From Oegoconia quadripuncta (Eukaryota > Arthropoda > Insecta > Lepidoptera > Autostichidae): a DNA stretch of 64,000 nt. The stretch spans positions 34,549,601-34,613,600 of the forward strand of contig OX438747.1 in assembly GCA_949316235.1 (NCBI GenBank). The letters are read 5' to 3'. This document shows, in pieces, positions 45,104 to 57,100 of the stretch. The notes beneath the pieces are model-generated. The model saw nothing but the letters and a program-made list of their open reading frames with translations. It did not search any database and was not told the DNA's origin. The position numbers and the translations under genes were made by a program. How positions within the stretch are numbered: position 1 is the stretch's first letter; every line of letters begins with the position of its first letter.

Positions 45104-48100
45104 GGAGAGATGGATGGGTTCGGGGGTGGGCGTTACTAGCGACCGGGACGCGTGCCAATCCCGTGGTAAAGGGTGCTCGGGCAAAGGCGATATTATTGAA
45201 AGCTACTATAGGAAAACGCCAAGATATTCACATTCGATTATGATCATGAAACCTGAGATGCTTTCTGTTCAATAGAAAACATGTGCACGCCCCTCGTGCC
45301 ATACAACTTGGCCCCCGCGTGCACTCTGTGAAACTCAGCCGTACCTTGTCTATAGTTCCTCCTTGCTCAAATCCCATGATCAACTTCTTATTAGCTAACG
45401 ACTCACCGGATTCTTCCAAGCGTCGGTGATAATAATCAAATCACTCACAGTCGTGATGTGTTCAGTGGAGCTCCGACTCCTTCGACGGCTGGTAGCAAAA
45501 GTGTCCGTCATTTCGATGTGCAGACCTTATATCACCGTCAACGTCGTCACCGCTCCCCTTCCGGCGACACGAGCCCCACCAAGTTTAGTTCACATTAACC
45601 GCGTACTATGATAGTCAGTTGACCGTTCGAATAATGAATTCTATCGCTAATTTGTCGCAATCTCCGACATATACAGGGCGTCCCAAAGTTATGGGACATG
45701 AAGGGGAAGTACCTTAAATATCGTAGATAGTGAATTTTGCTCAAAGAAGACTTTATGTTATTTTTAAAAGTTAGTAATTCTGCATTCATAGATTTTCTAA
45801 AAATTATTTGCTTCGGCTGGGAATCGAACCGACTCAAATGTGAAAAAAAAAACACCCTACTTTTATGATGCCAATCGAAAGAATAGCTAAAAAATAATAA
45901 CTCTGCCTAAGTAACATAGTATTTTAAAAGAAAGGAACAACGTGAAATTAATCATTTTAATCAAATAAAAAACATACATGAAACTGCCGTAGTCAATTAA
46001 GTAGGTATTTTTTTGTAAATTAATTAATTAAATGCTCAAAATGTGATCCCTCTTGTCTTACGCAAATCGCCAATCTTTTAATGAGCCCGCTGCCTGTTGA
46101 TTTTCTAATCATTTTATGGTGAACACTCGATGTGATATGGCACAATTCTGTTTGCAACTCGCCTACGTTCTCGTATCGCTTTTTGTATAGCATATCTTTC
46201 ACGTATCCCCAAAAGAAGAAATCTAATGGTGTGAGGTCCGGGGATCTAAGTTTTATCATTTCATCTACACGTGCACTTATAATAAGGAAAACTATGTTAG
46301 TACCTATTTTATGAAGTGGGTACTTATTTACGAATAATCAATGCTATCTTTGGAATGATAATATCGCTACTTTTCGAACGTCGTCGGCAATAAATAACTT
46401 TCTTGAAATTTGACTCAATCATTTTATGTTGTTCCTTTCTTTTAAAATACTATGTTACTTAGGCAGAGTTATTATTTTTTAGCTATTCTTTCGATTGGCA
46501 TCATAAAAGTAGGGTGTTTTTTTTTTCACATTTAAGTCGGTTCGATTCCCAGCCGAAGCAAGTAATTTTTAGAAAATCTATGAATGCAGAATTACTAACT
46601 TTTAAAAATAACATAAAGTCTTCTTTGAGCAAAATTCACTATCTACAATATTTAAGGTACTTCCCCTTCATGTCCCATAACTTTGGGACGCCCTGTATAT
46701 ATATTTTTACGCACAACGGGGTTAGCACTTCCACAATCACACCTGATGTTAAGTGAAGATGAGGCCGAAGGTGGAAGCGTACTGATCGAGAAACCCCATC
46801 TTATTTGCGGAACTGGCTATCTTATGGCTGACAACCGGAACACAACAATGTTATTAACATTACTGTTTGGAGGCAGATTTAGATGAGATGGTGGGTTGCT
46901 AGCCAAGCGGACATTTAAATGCCCTACCACCAACCAAACCCAGTACTAAACTTGTGCCCGCTGGGGATCGAAGCCGCGACATCCGATTCAAATAAAGTAA
47001 ATGTATTTCTATGTCTATGATTCTTAACCCGTATGTTGTTTACATTGAGCCACGGAAGCGGTGTACTGGTTAGAAGCACTTGACTGCTATACCAAAACAT
47101 CGCGGGCCGAATCCCATCCCATTTGTTCATATAACGAATACGGACATGGGTAACCGAGTTTTGGATGTTTTCATTTATATGACGACCGATTAGTGTAGTG
47201 GATAGTGACCCTGTAACGTGACGGTATTGCGTCTCGTTGGTGATTTTAGTTAGTAATCTTTTTGTTCTTTTTCCTTTTCGTTTCTCTATATTTAAATTCA
47301 AATTCCTATTTCGAACTCAGACGGCCGAACAAAACAACGTCATTATATTTTCAACAGTTCTAAAGCTCGGACGTTTCTGTCAAACTTATTATATTATAAC
47401 CCTATTCTATTATATTTCCGCTGAGTGCGCTGGAGCTTCCAGTATCATAAAATTCATTATCATTTGTAAAGGCATTGTTTTATAACGTGAGTGTTTTGTA
47501 GTGTTTATTGTGTTCGGTTTCTATTCCAAATTCTTATGTGTTTTATTCTATCTATCTTTTATGTTCTTATTCAGTGTTTTTATACCTTTTTCAGAGTGCC
47601 TTTTTATTACAATACAATATTCAAGTCTTCCTGTTTCTATTATTTATTGCGGCCTACTCCTGAGCAATCAGTTGGAAGCCTGGTTTAGGAGTAGTGCCAC
47701 AACCCTGTCACCGAAACCAACGGTTGCGGGTTCGAATCCCGCGAGCGGTAAATGTTTGCGTGATGAATACCAACATTTATTCCCGAGTCATGGATGTTTA
47801 TATAAATATTCCTTAATCGCCAGCCAGAACAACCAAGCCAATTGTCGTATGAGTGCACCCCATGCGACATCACCTTTGCATCCCTCTCCTCCTACCAGCG
47901 TCATATGAGGAACAGTCTCAAACACGTCTCGCAGGATGACCTCAAGTGAGTAAAACCACAATGTTACAATTTTATTATACTTAGTGGGAACTGTGAAACG
48001 TAAACGTTGGGTTTACGTTTCGGCGGTCGCGGGTTCGATCCCCAGCGGGATACATGTTTAGTACTCGGTTTTGTTTGAGGGCATATTAAATGTCCGCCTC

Positions 48101-51100
48101 GCTAGCTACCACCATCTTATCTAAATCTGCCGCCAAGCAGCAATGTTAATAGCATTGTTGTGTTCCGGTTGTCAGTGATAAGATAGCCAAAGATAAGATA
48201 CCGGGTTGGCCATCGCACTAAATAATTGAATTTACATGTGTTTTCAGGCGATTGAATTTACACGTCTTTTCAGGCGATGGCCAAGTCTCAATATATTTAT
48301 ATAAAACATTAAAGAATTTTAATACTGATATGCGTCACTATAAGATGCTGTTAATTATTACGTAACAAGTTAATGCTTCGAGTACGGAGATTCCAGACAC
48401 AATTGATTTTCAATTGTTATGGACCACGATCGTGGTCTTAGAGACTGGACGTATTAAGACAGAAAGTCGCTTAAGTAGAGACTGAATAAATTAACAACCG
48501 ACTTGGTATTACATGGATCTCACAACTTTTTACCGCAGAACAACTGAGTTGCGAGACTTGGTTTTTTTGACAAGTATTGTTTTTGATGGGATCTCATTTC
48601 TTTTTGTATTTTGTAGACAGTCCTACTTTTTTCCTTTTCGGTACCTTCTACTTATTGTATATATGTATATCTACCAGCAACGAATTTTCTTAAAGCCCTC
48701 TCTCTGACTTATGAACTTTTCTTATTTTTGTAGGTAGCCTTCCGTTTTCTCTTTTCCGGTACTACTTCTTGAGCTTCAGCTACAGTTTTTCTAAGAGCCC
48801 ACTCCCTGTCTCTATGGGTTTTTCTGGGAGGCTTTGATGTTACAATTTTTGCCGTAAAATAATAAAACATCGTTACGAATAAAGCCAATATTGAAAAATT
48901 TAATTAACTGAAGACTTGGCTGTATGGGCTTAATTTTCTTTGCTGTCTTTTCTAGATTTTTTAGTTTTTCCTTGATTCATACACCAAACACTACTTATAT
49001 TCCAAATTTGAAGCTTCTAGGTCTGCTAGAAGTGCCTTAGAATTTTGATGATCGGTGAGTCAGTGAGTGACAAAATTAAGAAATTTGACCCGTTATAATT
49101 CTTAAAAATACTGGTTCAAATTGAATGAAATTTTAAATATACGTACGTGTCTTTACAATGCCTGCCTAGTTACTGAAAATTTCAGTCTTCTATTTTTATC
49201 CACAACGAAGTTATAGGGGGTCGAAAATGGTCTGAATTGCTTCGAGAAAAGGATGGTACGGCCGTGACGCTTCTTTGCTCGACTTGGTGGGGGCACGGCC
49301 GTGCCCCCAGATCAAAATACAAACAACAAACTTTCATCCCCTATTTTTATCCCCTTGGGGGTAGAATTTATCAAAATCCTTTTTTAGCGGATGCCTACGT
49401 CATAACATCTACCTGCATGCCAAATTTCAGCCCGATCCGTCCAGGGGTTTGGGCTGGGCGTTGATAGATCACTATGTCAGTCACCTTTGAGTTATATATA
49501 TTTAGATTAGAATTTATCAAAATCCTTTCTTAGCGGATGCCTACGTCATAACATCTACCTGCATGCCAAATTTCAGCCCGATCCGTCCAGTGGTTTGGGC
49601 TGGGCGTTGATAGATCACTATGTCAGTCACCTTTGAGTTATATATATTTAGATTAGAATTTATCAAAATCCTTTCTTAGCGGATGCCTACGTCATAACAT
49701 CTACCTGCATGCCAAATTTCAGCCCGATCCGTCCAGTGGTTTGGGCTGGGCGTTGATAGATCACTATGTCAGTCACCTTTGAGTTATATATATTTAGATT
49801 AGAATTTATCAAAATCCTTTCTTAGCGGATGCCTACGTCATAACATCTACCTGCATGCCAAATTTCAGCCCGATCCGTCCAGTGGTTTGGGCTGGGCGTT
49901 GATAGATCACTATGTCAGTCACCTTTGAGTTATATATATTTAGATTTTAATAACTTATATAACTGTATTCATGCAAATAACTTATTGATTGATTGATAAA
50001 TAAAAAAATGGGGATATGTACTATCCCCCCCCCTTTTTTTTACTTTTTATTTGGCGGCGTACCCTTTTAATGGCATAAATGTTGTCTCTAGGTTCATCTG
50101 CGACCACTGCGAGCGTCGGTTTGTGGACAAGACTAAGTTAAGGGATCACATTGAGGAGAAGCATCTTCACAAAACCTACTCCTGTCATATATGCAATAAG
50201 GTGAGTATTATTGCAATGTACATACACACTCACACCTCCATACACACACACACCCTGGGGGTCGCGGGTTCGATCCCCAGCGGGGTACATGTTTAAGTAC
50301 TCGGTTTAGTTGGTGGTAGGGCATATTAAATGTCCGCCTGGCTAGCTACCACCATCTTATCGAAATTTGCCGCCAAGCAGCAATGTTAATAGCATTGTTG
50401 TGTTCCGGTTGTCAGAGATAAGATAGCCAGTCCCCCAAATGTGTTGGAGTTTCCGGGTCAGTAAGCTTCCACCTTCGACCTTCTTCACTTAATATCAGGT
50501 GTGATTGAGGTCAAGTACCAACCAGCGTGTCTACTCTTGAACGCAATATCAATCTCAATTTAAACTCAATTTAATTTTAATCCAATTCCGATCGTGCTAC
50601 CGTTTGGTACTCTTGACATAAATTTTGCGATTGTATTGTACGACATGAAGTTAGTTCGAATTTTGTATTTGCGTCAAAGCGCCACAGACAAAGAAACTAC
50701 AAAAGAGAACGAATGAAAGTACGACAGTTGTCAAGAAATGAAAATAAATCTCATTTTGATTATAAATAAATAGCTATTAGGTTAATTTTTAACAATAATC
50801 ACCTAATATTTAACGATTGAATGTGTTTTACTCAGGAATTATTAAATTATTTTCTTTAAAAGTCAAATTGGTTGTTGGTACCTATGCCTTAGTCCCTTCG
50901 CCAAGTAAGTCTTAAAAAACCAAAAGAGAACGTTTGTTTGTTTGTAATAACTCGTGGTGTTAACTTTTATGTTTGTGGTTTGTTTTTTAAATCTAATCTA
51001 ACGTACCGAGCGATTCGTCTCATATTGCGTCTTTCTCTTACGTCCATTAAATATATATTTTTTTTAATCTTATTTATTTTATAAACGTCCATTAAATATC

Positions 51101-54100
51101 CCTCACGCAAAATAACATTTTGTAACAGTAGTCGAGCCATTTTAAACCGAAAAACACACTTCACTTCACTTTTTTACAGTTTTAATTTCAAAAAAGTATC
51201 TCTGTCGCTATTGTGACAATCCACAATAATTACACAATGTCAATGCAATTTATAGCCGTCAAACGCGTCTCAAGAGTGCCAGTTTACAATTTTTGCTTCG
51301 CTTTCGCTTGAAATTGTAATTGGATATTGGAATTGTGAGTCAAGAGTAGCCCTGCAGCAGTTAGCATAAAAAAAAATATGCACATACAACCTCGCACACA
51401 TAGCCTCAACACACAAACTATTTGTGATTTAACATGGCTGTTGGTTTTCCTTAACATAAATAAATAAATAAAAACTAAACCCCCCCCCCCACACACACCC
51501 CCACACGCCATCGCGCACCCCTTGTTAGAACCTCTGCCTGCTATGCCCAAAAGTCGCGGGTTAATTCTATTACTGATGACCAGTGGTCGGAGTAGGTAGA
51601 GCTGTTTGGGGTGAATGACCGCAAGCATTGATGTTAACATGGATATGCCTCTGAAATCGCGGGATTTTGAAATTGTCGATCATCAGAATAAAAAAGGATG
51701 TAAAGAGTTATTTTTTAATTACCTACATATACTTTTTTTTTTCTAGTAGATAATATTTAGAAAATGTTTTGTCTTTCTCTAACAAAGCAGTAAATAACAA
51801 AAATAGCTCTACCTACTCCTATAAAACTACTTAAACAATGGTTTTTTTAATTCTGGGAAATATTTGGCATATCCATGTTATGTTCGCATGTCACAAATAG
51901 CAAAAACAGCTCTACCTACTCCGACCACTGCTGATGACTCTATCCTTCTTCAAAATATCAGGAACATTAAGTCCCGTATTAATAAATCACTCTCAGTAGA
52001 AGTCTTGAGGCTGTAGCTAGCGAGATACGTCTTAAGCAATTGACGTTATCTCAAGCTCCGTGCTAATTTATAAACCAATCTTGAGGTCTACTCAGCTGAG
52101 ATCACTTCTTAAGTATTCGCCTAAGCGGCGAATGAATGATAGTCCTGAGTTACGTTTATTAATACGCGCCCCTCTAAAGTGAGTACTGCTTGAGTGTTCA
52201 CGTGCTTTTCATGTCTCAAGTTAGGTTTATTAATCAACACGTTCACTTGAGACTGGTCACAAGACTGTTCTCAACCTTGAGAATGGTTTATTAATACGTG
52301 CCAAGATTAACGGGGAAGTTACAGCACAAAACTTGAAATCACAGTGCACAGTCTCTGTCGGCAAGTCCTCTTTGTATTTAGTCCGTGGATTACATCATAC
52401 TTAGCATCCTCATTCATCACACCACGTATCTGTACACAGCCGTCTAAGAACCGTGTGGGGCTCGATCAGCACATCCGGAACGTGCACAAGGGGAGGCCTA
52501 ACAACAAGATGTGCCACCACTGCGGCAAGGGGTTCCCTGTGAGTGTCCTTATAAGTTTTTTTATCGTAAGGAAAAAGATATTATATATATACATATATTA
52601 TTAAATATTTATATTAAATATTCAGTATATACAACATGTAACAGAATTAACGCAAAACCAGAAATTAGTTTGTTCAGAATCGGAAGTAGGGCCGATTGCA
52701 CTTTGTTAAAATATAGGTAATAATTTCAAAAATTTTAATTAAATTGAGATCAATTCTAGAGTTGTTCTAAAGTCTGTGTGTTTGATACAACCACGCCCTT
52801 ATTATTTTAAATAAATTGCTTTTGCTACCAATCTTCTTTCTTCGTTTTTCTTTTGCAACTGTTTTCCCGCCAATAACTGTATGGTGACAGATGGTTTTTC
52901 CACGAGTGGGTAACTGACAACTGGTAGTAAACTTTGTAGAATTATTAATCAAATGATGTGGACACGATAACTTAAAATGCTAGTAACTTTTAAGATATTC
53001 CTTAAATTATTTGAATAGTTATGCAGATAGATTTATTAAATTATAAATCATTTGGGGTGTGTGAGGTTTTGCGTTAATTCTGTTACATGTTGTATATAGA
53101 TAGGTAGATAGATAGATCGTTTATTTGTATCTCCAGTCACACACATACCATAAGTTCCAAAGCAATTGGATAAACATAATTTTATAACAATTCATAAAGG
53201 TAACATCAGGATACACTAGAGTATGTGTGTGCTACAGCCGTACGAATGGGTCATAGCTCAGTGTATATAATTATAAATAAAAAATAAAATAAAAAATATT
53301 TATTTGCAAGAATATGGTACAATAAGTTCTTAATAAATTATTTTCCAAGACATACTCTGCTTTGAGAAGCGTGCAAAATATTATAATATGTGAAGACAGA
53401 TCATGCATTAAAAATCAATAAATTGGAAAAATATAAATGTCAAAATCTGTCATCTTACAGATCAGAAAGATAATTTAAACAATGAATAAAATAAAATAAC
53501 AATTCATTAAAATGTCAGTAAAAAAGGCATGCAAATGTCAATTGCTCAGAGAGCAAAAAAAAAAAACATTATATTAAATAATGTTTAATTTTATCTATAT
53601 GCAACTGTTATATTTAGTTATGTGAGTGGATTTGCACAACTAGTACTGCAGTAGTACTCGGAGGCTCTTGACGTTGGGCTCCTCTGAAAACCAGCGCTGT
53701 AACAATTGCTACGGCATACGCTGAGATGGAGTCCATTTTTGACATCACACTGCACTCACCGCATTTCAAAATCTCTTTCTGTATATTTTTTTTTTTTAAT
53801 TAGAATGGGATCGCTCTTGACCTTAATCTAGACTAATGTCGAGATAAGGTCTCCGATGGAACGAGCTTTCCCAGAAGATGTCTATTTAACCTGACTTTAA
53901 AGAGCTGCGGGTTATATGCGATTGGAAACACAGACGGAGGCAATGCGTTCCACTCCTTAGCCGTTTCGTGATTTTGTGATAATTTTCTTATTTTTATTAA
54001 TATTGTTGTTGCTATAGTATGGTGTCAAATAAATATATGTCTATGTCTATATTAGGTAAGTGAAATAGAAGGTATTGGCATAGGTAAAGTCCGTCCAGAT

Positions 54101-57100
54101 TGACTTGTCTTATTTGGTAAACAAACCACACTCGTAACAAAAACACGACTTGCCGTATAAATCACGCCATGTACACTGTGTATAGATGTCTTGAATTTTA
54201 TAAGAAACACATGGAATGTGAATTTCAACGAAAACTGTTGCGAATTATCCTTAAAAATACTTATTTTCGCTGAAAATAGAAATTTCATAACCACCAGGGG
54301 GGGCACACTTCAAATGTCATCAATTTTCATAGCAGACTGCGACCTCTGAACTGCGGTTGACGAACTAACCGTTATTAGTGTTCTGTGGCAGCAGCCGCCA
54401 TCTTACCGGTGGGTGATGTCATGTCGAGCTCTCAGTCAACGTCGATTTCCTTTTGAAAGTTTTTGTAAAAGTTCAGATTTTTGTTAATTTGTTGTTTGTT
54501 TTTGTTATACTTGTTTTTCATAGCTAATTTAAAGAAATTAGTTATGAGAAATAAAAATTTCCTCATAAACAACAATACCTATTTCTAAACCCAGTTTCTA
54601 CCTATATAATCAGTGTACGTAGGTATGTATAGATAGATTTAATTCCTCAACCAATCGCTGGCAGCAGCACTGTCTATACATGCAAATTTAACCACGGAGT
54701 TGCCACTCTTTCTCGGTAAATAGTTACTATACTCTTTGATACTGCCACAGGATAAAAAAAACATTGACATTACTGACGTTCGGAAATCTATTTTGGTTGT
54801 GATTTTTAGGGATGGGAAAAGTAATGTAATGTGATGAGCGAAAGAACTGAATCAATGAACTGAATTGACATCATCTATTTGGAAAATATTATTTTTTTTA
54901 GGAATCCAAAACGTATTTAATTAGTTGTTAAGAAATTTTAGGCTCTCTTCACACTAGCGATTTCTTATTTTTGATTGATTTAATAAGCTTGTTAATATTT
55001 TTTTTATTTCGGTTATATATTGTTCTATTTGTGGAGGAGGCCTATGTCCATCAGTAGACTTCTGTGGGCTGAAATGACGATGATTAATCAAATTAAATGA
55101 TTAATTGAATTAGATGATCAAGTTCACTTCATTTTCGTACTCATTCACCATCATTGGTTCGGTGATACCCCAACCCTATAAATTGTCTCTGGTTGCTAGT
55201 ACGCCATATTTGTTTACCAAATAGGACAAGTCAATCTGGACGGACTGTAGTTTACAATGCAATATAAATACTCTTTATTCCATAAAAGGAGAATATACAT
55301 TTTACAAAGCACAATACTGAAAAGTGTTTAACCGCCTCCGTGGCTCAATGTAAACAACATTGGGTTTACGATTCGGAGGCCGCGGGTTCGATCCCCAGCT
55401 GGGTACATGTTTAAGTACTCGGTTTGGTTGGTGGTAGGGCATTTTAAAATGTCCTGGCTAGCTACCACCATCTTATCTAAATCTGCCGCCAAGCAGCAAT
55501 GTTAATAGCATTGTTGTGTTCCGGTTGTCAGAGATATGATAGCCAGTCCCCCAAATGTGTAGGGGTTTACGGGTTAGTACGCTTCCACCTTCGACCTCAT
55601 CTTCACTTAACATCAGTTGTGATTGAGGTCAAGTAGGAACCCGTCGTGCATAAAAAAAAAAAAAGAAGTACGCGATCCCTGTACATGCCCATTCACTCTG
55701 CTCTTGAAGATCTCAAAGTTGTAGGATTCAGGAACGACTGACGCCGGAAGGGAGTTCATGCCTTGGCTGTGGAGCAATTAGAGAACTAACCAGTGATACA
55801 CCATTTCACAGAGTAAATATAACTTAATTTATTTCAGACGAAAGTGCAACTAGAGTCCCACATACGGACGCACACTGGCGAGCGGCCGTTCATCTGCGAG
55901 TTCTGTCCGACCACCTTCTCCCAGCAGTCCAACCTCTACAAGCACAACCGGCAGGTCAGTCACTCAGATAACCTTGATTCTACCTGCGAGTTCTTCTTCT
56001 CCCAACAGTCTGATCTCTACAAGCATGATAAGCAGGTCAGCAACACAGATATCCTTGTGTTGATCTGCGAGTTCTGCTTCTTCCAGCTAGCTAACCTCTA
56101 CAAGCACAACCGGCAGGTCAGTCACTCAGATTACCTTGATTCTACCTGCGAGTTCTTCTTCTCCCAGCATTCTGATCTCTACAAGCATGATAAGCAGGTC
56201 AGCAACACAGATATCCTTGTGTTGATCTGCGAGTTCTGCTTCTTCCAGCTATCTAACCTCTTTATAAGCACAACCGGCAGGTCAGTCACTCAGATAACCT
56301 TGATTATACCTGCGAGCTTTTCTTCCCCCAGCAGTCGGATCTCTACAAGCATGATAAGCAGGTCAGCAACACAGATATCCTTGTGCTGATCTGTGAGTTC
56401 TGCTTCTCTCAGCTATCTAACGTAATGTAAATCTTTAGAAAAAAAATGTATCTGTGTATTTATAGCTTTGAATTTTCCACAAAGAAAGTTATCTATGGTT
56501 GTATATTTATTAAGGAATCTCTAAGAAATCCTCTCTTTTTGTCTTTGTGATTTAGTTAGTAAATATATTATTTATTATTACTTAGTTTGTCTCACTATTA
56601 ATTTTTTACCTCTAGATTGTATAATGATTATTATTTAATACTACCTCCGTGGCTGAATATTCGACAATAGTCGACGAGGACGCGGGTTCGATCCCCAGCG
56701 GGGTACATGTTTATGTACTCGGTTTGGTTGGTGGTAGGGCATTTTAAATGTCCGCCTGGCTAGCTACCACCATCTTATCTAAATCTGCCGCCAAGCAGCA
56801 TTGTTAATAGCATTGTTGTGTTCCGGTTGTCAGAGATAAGATAGCCAGTCCCCCAAATGTGTTGGGGTTTCCGGGTCGGTACGCTGCCACCTTCGACCTC
56901 ATCTTCACCTAACATCAGGTGTGATTGAGGTCAAGTACCAACCCGTTATGGATAAAAAAAAATACTGACTTTCCACCTAATTATTTTTTTAAGAGAATTC
57001 TAATGAAAAATTAGAATCTGCAATTGGCATGTCTTTGGCTTGTAAATTTTTTGTAATATTTTTATAATGATGCTGTTGATTCTGTATTATCAATAAAATA

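Noticed and set aside
44889..45243. Long Tyr-Ile repeat proteins on both strands
   Set aside because: They are translations of the (TA)n microsatellite and lack real start, splice or homology support.
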